Source: Mauremys mutica (taxonomy: Eukaryota > Chordata > Testudines > Geoemydidae). Taken from it: a stretch of DNA of 64,000 bases. The notes under the pieces were generated by a model that worked only from the letters and a program-made list of their open reading frames with translations, was not told where the DNA came from and did not search any database. The stretch is from the NCBI RefSeq assembly GCF_020497125.1, contig NC_059080.1, forward strand, positions 45,697,563 to 45,761,562. The letters run 5' to 3'. Position numbers and translations under genes: made by a program. Positions 1-15,100 of this stretch are shown piece by piece (positions within the stretch are counted from its first letter, which is position 1; each line of letters begins with the position of its first letter).

Positions 1-91
1 CTCAAGTCCCATGAACCCTGAGCCGACACTGCTGTGTAGCCATACCCCTAGCGTTGGCTTTACGTTACATGCCTTGCCTGTTCCCGTGTAG

Positions 92-193
92 CTGTGGATG
101 AGCAGAACAAGCAGACTCAAGCCTATCGGAGCATCACGGCTTCCAGCAAGAAGGACAGCTTGGAAGAGTTCAGCAAAGAGACCGAAATCCTTG
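92..193 (+). CDS. DGKK: DGKK-like exon A (inter-catalytic linker)
   Basis: Acceptor tag before base 92 and donor gtaaga after 193. It encodes 34 codons including [16 protein letters not shown], part of the serine-rich stretch separating the two catalytic halves of type II kinases. It begins with two bases of a split codon, so earlier exons must lie upstream of the window. Confidence 0.8.
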
Positions 194-3100
194 GTAAGAC
201 TCCGGCTGGTTCATGCAGCCCACTCCCTGTTCGGGATCATGGGCTCTTCCACATCACTTGTTACTTAAAATGATCGGAGAAGCTGTAACCAAGGCAGGAC
301 TGGGTGTGGCAAATACACAGATTAAAGAGGCCCCGTTTTCCAAAGTGGAGGCCCCCCAGCTACGTACTACAGTGCATCTGTGACTGTGACAAGACTCCTG
401 GTTGCTGTTGTGTAACTGGCGGGGGTGTATTGGTCTTGGGCTCACCTTTGCTGCCCGCATAGTGCCTGGAGCAATCTAAACACCAGGCTCAGAGCACAGC
501 AGACAGGCCAAATCAGGAAAATCCTGGAGATTTCCAGCCATCAGAATGCTAGGGCCGTGTGCGACGTGAGCGTGCCGTGAGATTGCACACGCTGTCTGCC
601 CAAGCTATACCCATGCCCACCGTTGGGTGGCTCAGAGTTGGTGATGTTTGGACAGTTAGGCCTTGGCAGTGTGGGCGCTGGCTGGAGGCCTGGGCGTTCC
701 AAGAAAAATTGGCCAGCCGTGTGCAGGGGGCTGTGGAGGCTCTAACAGACTGGCAGGCTGTGTCCTACAGAGTCCAGGTACCATAGTAGAGGAGTGCAAC
801 TCTCTGGAGTGGGGCAGGGATGGGGGTCCCCACCTTGACTCATCAGTGTGTGTGTTGGAAATCAATAATACCTGGGGTTCCCCCTGCTGGCAGAAGAGCA
901 GTAGGAACCTGATCCAAAGCTGATTGAGGTCAATGGAAGGGCTTCTGTTGACTGAGGGTCTGATCCAATGCCCACTTAATGGGCTAACAAACCCCCATGC
1001 CCTGACCCCTGCTGGTGGTAGGGAAGGAATGCAGTGCGTATTGCACCCTCCATTATCAAAGCAGGGTGAGAAGGGAGAACTGAGTGCAGACAATCAGGAG
1101 ACAGATTGTCCAGGCTCTTTGCAAGGGATTTACAAACCATGTCACCAGACCTGCCCATAATCCATGTCTGTAGGGCCACACCCAGCACTCACCCCTAGGG
1201 GCATGTCCCATTTAAAGTGCCAGCATGTAAAGTGCTTTGCAGAGTGCCACACTGGGGTCCCCTCTGCACTCAGCAGTGAAGAGGTGTCTTAGTGTGGTGT
1301 TGGGGGCTAAGGAAGGCAGGCTAGGGTAGGATGCAAGGTATGCGCTTGTTAAGGGCAGGGGCGCTGCTGGCTGCTAAAGAACATCTCCCCTTTGGCCAGG
1401 TTCCCGTCGGGATACGGTGACCTCTACGACGTCGTCTATCTTTCTGGATAGACCTGACAGCTTCAGCACTGTCCATTTCACCGAGGATCCCAACACCATG
1501 TGAGTATGTGCTCTGGGCAATGTTAATCCTCAGCACATGTCCAGGCCTCCGATGCTGCCTCTGGGACATAGGGTAAGGCTCTTATCCCCATTTGACACAG
1601 GAGAACTGAGGCCCAGGTAAGGAAATGACTTGCCGAAAACCACAAAGAACACAGGGCCTCTCCTTTATCAACACTTGACCTTAACCTCAATCTCAATCAT
1701 TATCAGCCTTTCACCAGACAGTTTTCCTCCTCTTTCCCGGAGAGTCTCATATATGGCTCTCTTAATTCTGATTGGCTAACGAGTGGGGTTTTTGTTAAAG
1801 TGGAACTTTCCATTCTCACGGGTGGAGGGGTTCTCTTCACACTGCCAAAAGGAAGGGGAGGGGGGCTGCTCGCAGCCTCTGGTTTGGGAGCGTCCTGTTC
1901 CTTGAAGGTCCATGTGTGTTTCCCCCAGTACTGTTAACTGACACTTGGCCACCGTCCTCCTCACCGTGACCCTCGACTTTGTCATCACCAGGGCTGGGTG
2001 ACAGCCATGTGCTCTACCTGTGAAAACCAACTAGTGTAGAATGCAGCGACCAGCCAGCTTGGTGGACTGCATCATCTGGGCTTCAGGCGCTGTGGCCATT
2101 GCTGGAACTGTAGATGTGTAATACCTTCAGGCTGGATCTGCAAAAGCATCTCAGAGTTATGCAGTGAGCTCTCCTGTGGGGGGAAAAATTGATCATCTGT
2201 TAGCTTGAATTGATCAATTTTAGAGATTCTGGATTTAATTAAAACCAAAACATTTAGAAGTGTCTATCTCTGTCTGTTTGTCTATTACTGCAGTGTCTGA
2301 GTGCCGTCCCTGCAGTACAGATTGGTGAATGCACAGTCCTTAACACAGCCTGCCTAACTCTCCTTGCTTTAACCTCACAAGATATTATTGATCTCCAGGA
2401 AGCAAAGATGTACCAGCTAGTTCAGCAACTGGAATCTGCTCCTTCACCTGTCCTTGTTAAATCAATGACTGAATTAAAAAGCCAGGGTCTGATTCTTCTC
2501 TGGCACTGGTGTAAATCTGGAGTCCCTCCACTGACACTCGTGGAATTACATCCATGGAAAATTGGCATAAATGAGAGCAGAATCGGCCCCTGGCTGTTTA
2601 AGATCAGCAAATTATCTGTGAGTCGTCAGCCAACAATCTGCCTGGCCAAAGCATGTCCAGTTGGTATCATTAAGCAATGCCAGGCGAGCAGACAGTATCT
2701 TTTGCAGAGTTGGTAACAGACTGTGGCGTGGCTAGCTGAAGGTTTGCCTGGCTTTCCCCACTTGAGAAGTGTAATAATAGCCTGCCCTGGGGCACGCTAT
2801 TATTATTTTGCAATGGGGTCATTACACACAGAACTGTCAACCCTGTGTGTTTAATGGGGACTAGAAACTTGGCTATGACATCACTGACAGCCAATCAGAC
2901 ATGGCTGTGACATCGCTGATAACCAGTCACAAAGCTCCAATTGTCGCTGGCATTCTAAAGCCCCTTCAAAACCCATAATAAATCTCAAGGACTCTCATAC
3001 GGATGTTTCAATATTGGGACTGATATTTTCATTCTGCTGCCATTTCCCAGTTCCACCCCTGTGATCATTGCTGCATTGTTCTGTGTCCAAACCTCACCTT

Positions 3101-6100
3101 CCCCATCTGCTGCTTTCAGACAATTCTCCGAAAGATGCGTCATGAATAACTACTTCGGCATAGGCCTGGATGCCAAAATCTCTCTGGAGTTCAACAACAA
3201 ACGGGACGAGCACCCCAAAAAGTGCAGGTAGGCAAAAGACCCCCCCCACCTCCCTCAAATGAAGAGTGCCTCAGGCTAGGAGCAGAGGTCAGAACTCCTT
3301 GATTGCTGACTTCCCATTTCATGAGGGAGTCATCTATAAAGACACCCTCTGCCCCAGGGCATGCACTCCAGGGGCAACCTGTGCAGGGAGCTGTGGGGAG
3401 CTGTCTTTGGCCAGGTCTACACAAGGAGGGCTTTACTGGTATAGCGATACCAGTGCAAAGCACTTCTAGTGTGGACACAGCTTATACCAGACAAGCTATG
3501 CTTGCACCAGCATAGCTTATTCCAGCCACCCCGAGTGAAACCAGTGACACCAGGACAAGCACATGTGGCCAGTCTAGCTGTGTCAACACTAGGGGCTTGT
3601 GCCCGCAACTTACGTCAGTCAGACTGCACCGCTTCACGCCTGGCTGACAGACATGCCGGCAGAAGTCTGTAGTGTAGACAAAGCCTAAGTGATCTGCTGT
3701 TGGGCTGAGTTTCACGCTGCTCCTTATCTGTCTGCTCTGATGTGAGTCCGCGTGTCTGTGTAGCTGAAGGTGCCTATGGTGCCTGACTTGAATGGAATGC
3801 AGCCACATGGCAATAACAACAGCTTGTTTAACAAGAGCCATGCAGTGCACTGTGCCAATGCCCTTCATCCCATCTTCTAACACTCTGCAAACATTCGTTA
3901 ATTAGGCCCCAGGACGTTAACCCTTGTGAGGTAGGTAATTATAATTATCCCATTTTACAAAGGCCAGTGGGAACCAGCGGAAGTCTCTGCAAAATCAGAT
4001 CCTATATATCTAGAGTAAACATACAGCAATCAGGTATTACTAGCATCTCAGAGGGTCTTGGCAAGGTCATGTAAACCTCTGGAGAGGAGCTCAGCTCACC
4101 GGACGCCCTGAGATGGAATTGAATCCTGCTACTCAGTTACCTTGAATGGCATGTCTCCAAGAAGGGTCTAGCAGAAAAAGAAGGGATGAAGTGATGGCTG
4201 AATAACAATACTACCTAAGAGAGTTATACAGTGCTTTTCAGCTAGAGATCTCTTTACAAAGGAGGCAGTACCATTATCCCTATTCTACACATGGGGAAAC
4301 TGAGGCACAGAGTGGGAAAGTAGGTCACCTAACAGGCCAGTGGTAGGAATAGAGCGCAGGTCTTCTGAGTCCCAGTCCAGTGTCCTATCCACTAGGAAAC
4401 ACTGCCTTCCTGGATAAAGAGGGCTGTAGAGCATTGCCTATGGAGGGAGATTCAAAAGAGTGACACTATTTCATTTGGCGAGGAGGCCAGTAGCAGCTCT
4501 ATAAAATGCTGAGTGATGCAGCAAATCAGGCGTCCCTGTTTACTTTTTCTCCTACTCAATGAGATATTCAGTGAAACTAAAAGGTGCCACATTAAAAACT
4601 AATAAAAGGAAACATTTTTACATAAGACATAATTAACCCGTGGAACTTGCTGCCACTGGATATCATGAATGCAAAGCATGTAGCAGGATTCAGTAAAAGG
4701 AACAGACATTTCTGTGGAGAATGAGAACATAGACAGTTACATTGGATGGGATTTTACACCAAGGGCTACAAACCCTCCTGTTTCAGGACATCAACCAGTC
4801 ATTGGCCAAGCTTCCCCCATGGGCAGGTTATTCCTGGCCACTAGCAGGTTCTTGCACCTTTCTCTGAAGCATCTGGTGAGAAACAGGATATGGGACTGGA
4901 TTGTCAGATCCAGTCCTGCAATGTCTGTGTTGCCTGTTAATTACTGTGCATGTCATTATGTTAATCTCTATCTCTGTTGTCTAATTTGCATATTTAAAAG
5001 TCATTCTCATTGCACCACCGTAATAAGGCTGTTAGCCACTGTGCCAGTGGTGACGCGGGCTTGGAGTTGTCTGCAGGACTGGTTTAATGTAGATCCATGA
5101 GTTTCAGGACCATTGTGATCATGTCCTCTGTAACTCAGCCCAGAGACCCTCAGCCAGTGACTTCCACATCCCACCCAGGACTTCTGGTTGAGCTAGAGCA
5201 TCTGTGTTAGACAGGCACCCAGGCTGGATTTAAAGCACCCACTCAGAGCTGTGTGTTTCTCTCCCCTTGCCCCGCTGCAGCAGTCGCACCAAGAACATGA
5301 TGTGGTACGGAGTGCTGGGGACCAAGGAGCTTCTGCAAAGGACCTACAAGAACCTGGAGCAACGAGTCCAGCTGGAGGTAATCAGAGGTGCTGGCCTGGT
5401 CTGGGGGCCAGAAATCACTGCGGGGAGCATAAGAGCAGGAGCAGGTGTGCTCAGCTAAGTGAACATGTGCAGGCTCCTGGCTAGATCCCTGTTCTCTGCC
5501 AGGCATTGGGGTTTAGGTGCTGAGAGACTGTAGGAATGGGGGCCACAAATAGAGCTAGAAGCTAGGCTGTCAGGCCACAGCAATGCTCATTTCTCAGGCC
5601 CCCTGCCTTAGTGCTGGTCTCTTCTCCTGCTTTGTGTTTGTTTGTGTCATGGAAACCTCTTCCTTTGCAACACAGAGCCCAAGGAGAGGCACTGAGTCCC
5701 AGTGCAGAGCAGGTTACTGAGAGCCCAAGTAGGCATTCGTAAGAAAGCCAAGGGACTCTACAGTTGTGTCTGTGCTGGGGGTGTGTGTGCATAGATTTCC
5801 CACCATTGCTCACCCCGGCACAGCATCACCTAGTGGTGCGAACAGGAGAGCCCTAGTGTAGACAAGGCTTCTGCATTTTATTTTAAAACCAAGTCTCCTG
5901 ACCCTGCTTGGATTGGATCGGAGCATGGGTTTGCCTTGGGAATGAGGCACAATGGGGGAATCAGCACAGGGGTGAGTGAGTTTAGGCTGGTGATTCTCTG
6001 GGTGTTTCCTGTTTTCTCTTGGAGGACAGGGGCTGAATGTTAAAGGGTAGTCAGTGCCTTGAAACAGTGGTGATGCTCCAGTGGACAGTGACTTCTGCAA

Positions 6101-9100
6101 ACCAGCCCCGTAACGTCACCCAGGGCTGCCCAGAATCCCTGACTCCCTTGAATTCTCTTAGGCCTGGGCTGTGTTTCACAGCAAAACGCGGGAGTTTGCT
6201 GATGTTCCTGCCTGATGCCTGCTTTGCGGGCAGATCTGAGGGTGTGGCTGGGCTGGCAGGTGGTGCCTGGCACACACTGAAGATCTCAGCCTGCCTTATC
6301 TTCTCTTTCAGTGTGACGGGGTGACCATCTCCTTACCTAGTTTGCAGGGGATTGCCGTGCTCAACATCCCCAGCTATGCTGGTGGCATCAACTTCTGGGG
6401 CGGCACAAAGGAGGATAACGTGAGTGCCAGCTGCAGGGTGGGGTTGGAGGCTTCTTTGCTAATGGTGCCAATGGTAAATCTGAAGGTGCAGCTGTAACAA
6501 GAGACCTGGTATCCATTTAGGAACAGAGGAATTGCCAGATGGATCTGCCCTGGGTCCACTTGGTCTGGTCTCCAAACTCCTGTCAGATGGATCAGCCCAG
6601 GGCCCATCTAGTTCAGGCCCTGATTCTGACAGCAGTCTATACCTGGGTGGTTTTGAGGAAAGGGTTGGAAGGGTGGCAGTCAGTCTCACTGGGAGGCACT
6701 GTTGTCTAGTAGCTAGAGCAGAGAGGGCTGGGGGTCAGAAGGTCTTCAATCTAGGCCTGACTCCGCTACTGACCCCTTGTGGCCTTAGCAATTCACGTCC
6801 CCTCACTGTGCCTCGGTTTCTCTATCTGTGAAGTGGGGCTACTCCCTTTGCGAAGGGCTAGAGCAGTGTACAGCTCTGTTTTCACATGCACACCCCGAGC
6901 TCATTGTGCTGCAGTGCACAGCCCTGACCTCCAGGGTTCGTTTATGGTCAAAAGCCTGAGGTTGCAAGGACCCTTTGTGAAGAGACTGAGTGCTTAGGGG
7001 AGCCCCGGGCCCTGTCTGAGTGCCCCGCTCCCCCTCCGCCTGTGGGTGGCTGTGTGGTGTAGCTCAGGTCAGTGGCAGCTTTCCCTGTGGTTTCCTGCCA
7101 GGGCCTCTTCTGCGTCCCTCCACTCCCCACCTTCTGATCTCAGCAACTGGACCCAGCTCCCACCCTGGCTCCGCTGTCATTACCCTGCAGCTCCAACCTC
7201 TTGGATAAGCTGGAGAGTCCCTAGAAATGGAACTTAGCTTAGATATAGACAGACACAGAGACCCACAGATGGACTGACACACACACAAATGTGTAGCCAG
7301 AGAGACACACACAGCGACCCCCAGGCAGACAGACATGCAGTTGTATAGACACAGACATAGACACCCACAGATGGGCAGACACACACACAGATATATAGAC
7401 AGACAGACACAGAGACTCATGGATGGACAGATATGCACACAGCTGTATAGACAGACAGACACAGAGAGCCCCAGGCGGACAGACAGACACGCAGCTGTAT
7501 AGAGAGCCCCAGAGCGTGGTGAAGAGGGGTCCAGAGCAGTGGCTGTCATGGGGCTGTGCTGTTCCCTGCAGAACTTCGGGGCGCCCTCCTTCGACGATAA
7601 GAAGCTGGAGGTGGTTGCTGTCTTTGGCAGTATCCAGATGGCCATGTCGCGAGTCATCAACCTGCAGCATCACCGCATCGCCCAGGTAAAGCAGTGCCAC
7701 CGTAGGAGATCAGCTAACCCTTGGCTGGGCCCCACCTGGCTAGGTCCCAGGTGGCTGGAGACCCAGATGGGACCTGTCTGCAGGGGCCGACTCCCCCACC
7801 ATTGCTGCCTCCCTCCCATGGGGCCCACAGAGGTTGGGGAGGGAGCACCCTGGGCGGAAGAGGCTGCAGGAGGTCAGGCAAGCGCAGGTGTGGGAGTCAG
7901 GCTCCTGACCTGTGAGGAGGGGAAGGGGGGTCTCCAGTAGGGCTGGTGGGCGGGAAGGGCCTCCTGCTGATATAGGGAGGGAAGGCTCTAAATTGGAGTG
8001 AGGCAGCTCTTTTGCTGGGGGGCCTGAGCAGGGCTACACAGGGGTTTTGGGGAGCCTGGGGAAAAATCTGCCTCTGAGGCCCCCCTTGGGTGGATGGGGG
8101 TTGGAAGCAAGCTCTCCCCACACTGACCCCTCCATGGCGGTACCTGTCCTGCAGGGCTGGGCCCGGCTGCCCACACTGGCCATCGTGACCTAGTGCATGG
8201 GGTCGCAGTGCCACTCAAGTTTGGCCCAGCCACCCATCCGCAGGAGCTGTGACACGGTGTGTCAGGCTGCAGCGCTGCTAACTCAGATTCCATGGGTTGG
8301 TGGGGCTGGGGACAAACTGCCCCTTTCGTCCCATGCCCCTTGGGCGGCCCTGGGCCTGAGAGGCTTGGGACAAGGGTATTGTCCTCTGTATCTCACTGGA
8401 GCTGTCCCGTGCCCCATGAGCGTGCAGTGCCCCTGCCAGTGCGGAGTGATGAGCTCTGCTCCGGGAACATGGCACACCTACATTGCACAGGGTGTTAGGC
8501 AGGCCGGAACTGACGCTCTGCGAGTGGTATGTCTGGGTAGGCCGCGTGCTGACGGAGAAGCACAAAGTGGGTTTGCCTATGGTACAGCTCTGCAGCAGCT
8601 GGAGGTGGGATTCCCAGCTCCGGCAGAGGGACAAATGTCAGCTCTGCTTGAGCTGAGGCCTCACAATAGCAGTGTGGCCATGGCAGCATGGGCAGGCGCT
8701 CAGGCTCGCAGCCCAAGCCCATACGCAGGGCTTGGGAGAGATTGGACTCCAGTGGCTAGCCTGAGCCATGCTGGCCACACGGCTAGCTCGAGTGAGCTAA
8801 TTTGTAGACAGTGACCCAAGCTAGGAATCCGGCCTCCCAGCAGGGTCTACAATCTGGATGCACTGGTGCCCCTGGCAGAACCCAGCTACTGGGCCAGGAG
8901 ACGTGGCCCTGCCAGGAGAGCAGAGTGCCAGCTGACAGGAGACATGGCTTTGCCAGCATGCCCTGGCATCACAGACAGCACTTCCCTGGCATCAAGCCAT
9001 GGCAGAGCCGCAATTGCTGGGAGAATTTCTTTAACTCGGGCTATGTGAAGCCCTTGGCTGGGCCGTGTGCCCTTCCTTGCTGCTTGGTGCCAGCCTCTTC

Positions 9101-12100
9101 TCCTGTGCTTGCCTGGCAGTGTCGCATGGTGAAGATCACGATCCGGGGAGACGAGGGCGTCCCAGTGCAGGTGGATGGAGAAGCCTGGATCCAGCCTCCA
9201 GGGATCATCAAAATCCAACACAAGAACCGAGCCCAGATGCTAACGAGAGACAGGGTAAGACTGCCCTTGGACTCAGGGAGAGGTGCTCAGGTTAGCTGCT
9301 GCTAGCATGCAGCCATTCTGCCTGGGGCTAGGACCTCATCAGCTCTCATGAGCTAATTGGGCTGAGCCTGTCCAGTAGCTGGATGGGGTGCTGCTGAGTC
9401 AGTCAGGAGAGCCCTCTCATCCGAGCTAGCACTGAGCCAGTGCCATGTGCGGTGCTAGCTGGGTGCTTTGCTGGTGGAGGTGCCATCTTTAAGACAAGCC
9501 TTGACTGGCTGGGCTACTTAAAGATCCCATAGCCCTTCCTCGAAAGAACTGGGTGATTAATGAGATTCCAATGCAGATAACTACATAGAGTTGCTGTTAA
9601 ACATCTGTCCCGTTCCACCTCAGAGGTGGCTGCATTCAGCAGTCAGAGCAGTGATTGGTGCATGCTAGTATTGGGGGTTCTTGGGGATGACATGGCAGCT
9701 GCCATTGTCCTCTCCCAAAGCTGCTGCACTAAGCTCTGAGCCAAGGTTGTCAGTGTGGGGTGGCAGGGGCCGTGCAGGGGTGAATGCCAGCTGCCTGGCA
9801 GTGCCTGTGCAGGCAGTGCAGGGTCAGACACCCCCAACCCCCATGTTAGCAGCAGCATTGCCTTTTCTCTCTGCAGGCCTTTGAAAGCACCCTGAAGTCG
9901 TGGGAGGACAAGCAGAAGGGCGAGGGCTACCGAGCCCCGGCGCGGCCCCGCCTCAACTCCCAGCAGTCCATGGAGTACCTGACTGATGAGGAGTATGGCC
10001 AGATGCAGCAGATGGCTCAAGCTGCGGAAACCCTCATCACCAGGTGAGCTGGGGTGCCTGTGGGACAAGGCAGGGGAGCAGGCCAGTCTGGAGCTGGCTG
10101 GGGTTAGGAGGAAGCACCTGCTCAGTGGTGCCCCCTGTGTGTGGTGAAGGAGCAGTGGGACGGACAGGGACTCCTTCCCAGGGATCCCCTCTCTGCATGC
10201 GGATCCTGGCCCATGGGCCAGACTTCCCGTTCCCCAAGTTAGAAGCCAAGGGAAGCTGTGAATTCCCATCAGCTCCCTTCCTTTGTTTCTCTGCAGGATC
10301 CGCGAGGCAGCCACAACCCACAAAGCCATGGAACAGGAGCTGGCCCATGCTGTGAACGCCTGTTCCCTGGCCCTGAACGAGGCCCTTCCCAACAAGAGCA
10401 GCAGCGGGCCGGAGGTGAGGGGCACAGCCCACCTGGTGTCACATCCAGGGGGAGTGAGAGGCAGGGGATGAGCACGTGAGTGCAATCCAAAGAAGAGGTG
10501 GCAGCAGGGAGCACAGTGGAGAGAGAGAGAGAAGATTGATTAAGGGGGAAGCCAAAGGTTAAATGGATATTATAGAGAGAGCCAGTAAATAAATAGAACA
10601 GGAGCTAAGTCAGCTATAAATAGACCAGGCGAGCCGGAGACAGAGCTACAGGCAGAATACAAATGCAGGAGGCTGCCTGGCTGCATGAAATGTCAGCACT
10701 CATCCCCGCATCCCACATGAAATCCACTTCTCTCTGTCTCCACCTATCCAAACATGCTGGGGTGGGAGGAGGAAGCCCTGCTCCAAGCCCTTGGTGATGG
10801 GGTCATGTGGGTTTTCGTTACTGAGCTCTGCAGGTCTGTGTTGATCAGAGATTCGTAGTTTATAAGGTCAGAAGGGACCATTGTGATCATCTAGTCTGAC
10901 CTCCTGCATGGCACTGGCCCTAGCACTGCCCTGAATTAATCCCATTTGAACTAGAGTAGATAGTTTAGAAAAATGTCCAGTTGGGATTTAAAAATTGCCA
11001 GTGCTGGAGAATCCACCACGACCCTGGTAAGTCGTTTCCATGGGTTAATTCCCCTTACTGTTCGAAATTTACACCTTATTTCTTGTCTGAATGTGTCTAG
11101 CTTCAACTTCCACCCATTGGATCTTGTTAGACCTATGTAAGCCTTGGCTGCTCATGGTGACAAACCTGACATTTGTTTCCAAAACCCGACATTTTTGAAA
11201 TTTGAAATTTTTGAAAAACTGACAGCTGAATCATGTTTGCAGTGATGTAGTAGCAGTGTTGGTCTCAGGATATTAGTGAGACAAGATGGGTGAGGTAATA
11301 TCTTTTATTGGTCCAACTTCTGTTGGTGAGAGACAAGCTTTCTAGCCACACTGAGCTCTTAGTGGGAGAGTTACTGCGATCGTCACTGCTAAATGCAACC
11401 TCCCCACAGACCAGGACACACCAACACAAAGCGGCACCAGACCCCACCAGAACAACAGATGCAAAACCTGCAAACATGTCTCCACTGCTACAATGATCAA
11501 CACCCCCACAACACTCCTTTCAAGATCCATGGGTCCTACATGTGGTTATCATATAGTGTTTCTCATCCAGTGCACTAACTGCCCCAACAACAACTGTGAG
11601 GGTGAAATCAAACAATCGCGACGCTCTCAAATGAACTCACGTAGGAAAATGATAAAAGAGAAAAATACCCTATTTATTGTGAGTGAGCACAATTCTCACA
11701 AGGCAATCACTCGCTATCTGACCTATCAGGCCCCATCCTCAAAGGAAACCTGCACAACACTTTCAACAGATGAGCCTGGGATCTTAAATTTATTACTCTG
11801 TTAGACACCAAAAATCATGGATTGACCAGAGACCCTGGATTTTTGTCTTATCACAACAATCTGTAACCCACTGACTCCTTTTTTTCGTACTATGATGATA
11901 GATGTGTTAACGAGCCACTTTACCTTGAATGGTCCCTTATAATATATGCTAAAAACTATCTGTCCCACCATGCATTTAGCTGTGATGCTTGGAGAACCTT
12001 TCCCAGACCCGAAGAAGAACTCTGTGGAGCTCAAAGGCTTGTCTCTCTCGCCAGAAGTTGGGCCAATAGAAGAGATTACCACCCTGACAATTTAATCAGA

Positions 12101-15100
12101 AAGTCATTATCTGTCAGGGCCCCGAGGAAAGTTTCTGGACAGTTCTGACCCTGGAAGGCACCTGCACAGTGTGTGTGTGGGGTGCTCCTACCCTATATAC
12201 TGGCTAATGGCCCTGTCTCACCACTGCCCCCTGTTGGATGTACTGAGGCCTGTTAGAGTGTTTGCACCACCTCCTGTAGATACCAGCCATGCCTGGCGGG
12301 GATCTGTACAGCACCTGGCACAGCGATCAATGTTATGTACATGCTGCCAGTCACTGCAGTACTGAGTGATGCAGTATGATGATAGAGGCATGCTCCAGTG
12401 CCAGAGCAGGGTCTGCTTTCCCCTTCCTGGGCTAGCAGTGTCTGTCCAGCAGCATCTGTGATGGTGTATGGATTTTCACCAGGAGTTGGTGCTGGCTCCG
12501 AATGTGTTCAGACCACAGCGCATGCTGATCTTGGCCACTAAGGCCTTGGGCCCGACAATAAACTCCTTTGTCTCTGCCACCCAACTGCCTTGCTCTGGGC
12601 AGATGTAGTTTCTTTGTTCCTGAAGATGGTATAGGTCTGAGGCCATGGAAGATGACATGGTCCCAGCCTAAATTCCCTCAAAGCTGCGCAGATGCAGTGA
12701 GAGAGGGCTGGGGGGAGTCCTCTCTCCCTGCCGCAGCTCCCAGGGCAGTTTGCACCCCAAACCCCTCATCCCCAGTCCCATCCCAGAGCCCACACCCCCA
12801 GCTTGAACTCTCACCTCCCCCACACACACTGCAACCCCCTCCCCCGGCCCTGAGCCTCCTCCCACACTCTGAATCTCTCGGTCCCACCCCCACGACACAT
12901 CACCTCCATATTGGTGCACATAACAGAATTCATTCTGTACATGGATGTAAAAAATTAGAGGGAACATTGGTCCCAGCCCCCCGAAGGCTTTGAATGCTAG
13001 GCCAGAGCCCAGAGCGGATGTGAAGCTTGGAGCAGGCTCAGGAGGCAGGCTGCTGTGTGGAGAACAAGCTGGCATCTCTGGCTTGCCTAGGCTGATGATC
13101 TAAGGCAAGGGGAGGTATGGAAGTACAGGCCTGAATTGATGAGAACTTGGGCCTCAGCCAAGAGAGTGTGATGGGGCAGCAAGATCTGCGGTTTGTTGCT
13201 GCTTCCTGGTTGCCAGTTGTCCTGCTCTGCCGAGGGCGCTAGGGTAGTGGAAAGGACTGTGACACGGTGTAACCAGACTTGCAGAACCCAGCAGCATCCC
13301 AAAGCATCTCGGCCAACCAGGAAGGGGCAGCATACTGACTACATTGTCCCATCAGGCCCTGGTCCCTTAGCACTGCTCGTCCCCATGTGCCTGCTTACTA
13401 ACATTGCTTCTCTCTCTCCTCTTTCTTTGCACCCATCTCCTCTCAGTTTCTGAGCAGAAATGCGGCCGTGGATGTGTCAGTTAGCGTGAAAGCCCTTTAC
13501 ACTGAAACCAGAGCTTTTCTGGAAGGAAAATTGGTGAGTGCATGGCTGGGGAGGAGCCAGCGCCCTAGGGTGCTTAGTCTGCTCTGCCCCAGACTGCAAA
13601 GAGCGGGGGCTGGTTGTGAGATTCCCTTGCATGAACCCCCCTTGCATTCAACATGGAGATCAAAGCTGTAGCAAATGGCAGAACATGCTCCAAGCTTCGT
13701 GCTGCAGGACAGGGAAGGGGGCTACTTCCTGTGGAAGCTCTGGCAGGGACTGGAGGATGTGGTTAGGTGCAGGGTCAGGGGGAAGCTGCGGGGAAGTCAT
13801 GGGGAAGCCCAGGAGGGAAGAGAATGTAATGTGAGGTGTTGAGCTGAGGCCCTGGGGGTGACAAGACTACCCAAGTTCACATTAGATCATAAAACTAGCA
13901 GTACTTTGCCTGGTTCCTCCCTCAAACCAAGCTCTGCCCTCCTGATGCCAAAATGAAATGCCTCAGTAAACTGTGCTGAACTTCATAACATGATCATCAT
14001 CCCTCTCCTTGCTTCCGTGCTTTGATAAGCAGCAAAATGGATATTGTTCATGGGTGGGTTGTCATCATTAGGGCCAAGAGTTAACAGATTACCAAGACAA
14101 ACAGAGCTATTAGCTAATAGAGCTCTTGTTTCAGACTGTCTGCAGACTCAGGCAGACCTCACTGGATCAGTTACTCTTGGTGCATGATTTGAAGGTTTTC
14201 TTTTGGTAATCATTGTAGAGATTTAATTTATTTTTTTAAAGCCAGCTCAGCTTTTGAAGCAGTGGGCAGCAGCCCTTCCTGCAAAGCACCCTGTTCCTGA
14301 CATGCCATGAGCAAGATGGATGTGTGAAGCAGGGAGGGGACCAGTCCCACAGCCATGTCCTAGGGCTGGGTGCTGACCGTCCCAGTGTTAATGGCAGAGT
14401 AAAGGAGGACATCATGCTGATGTCAGCCAGCACCACCACCACAACTCTAATGTGAGCTGCCAGCTGGGTGGTCTATAGGGAGTGGCGTGGAGCTCCTGGG
14501 TGACACAAATGCTGTGCCACTCTCCACACCTGGAGCTGACTGGATGAGGCAGTTATTTCCCAAGCAAGTGGATGGGCCCACTGTTCCTTCCTGTTCCTCT
14601 TGGAACCAGGCTGTGTTGCATGCCGCCTGTTCCCCTGCATGCCAACTCTGTGTGCCACGCTGCTCCCAGGCGCCCTGCACCACACAGGAACCCAGCCGGA
14701 TATGGCATCAGAGGTACAGCCAGAGCTGTTTCCTTCAGCTCTCCCTGCCTGGGCGGGGAGTGTGTGAAGAGGGGAGAATGGTTTTAACAGGACAGTAAAA
14801 TTCTTTCCCCCCGCAAGAAGCTCCACCGGGAGTGCAGCTCCTTCCCCTGCTCCATTTCTGTACAAACTAACCAGAAGATGGAACTTCCAACCATGCACTC
14901 CCTCCTCTCCCAGTTCTGTTTAAAGTGGCAATGAGCTCACTGCGCCTTGTCCTTGGTGTCCCCAGTTCTTGGCATGGGAGAGGGGTTCGGTTATCCCTGA
15001 GCTAAGCATCCTTCCCAGTGCATTCCAGGCTGCTGCAGAAGGGCACTTCTCTGTGGCTTTGAAGACAGCTACCAACAGGCCTCTCCCACGCCACCTGGCA

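Noticed and set aside
2972..2985. AATAAA in an intron of the DGKK-like gene
   Set aside because: Coding exons continue downstream in phase, so it is not the gene's end.
7064..7700. Cys-rich minus-strand ORFs of 153 and 198 codons
   Set aside because: Produced by the AGAC-rich tandem repeat and overlapping a real exon on the other strand.
14473..14898. 141-codon minus-strand ORF in intron J-K
   Set aside because: No domain, no splice partners, and shadowed by other random frames.
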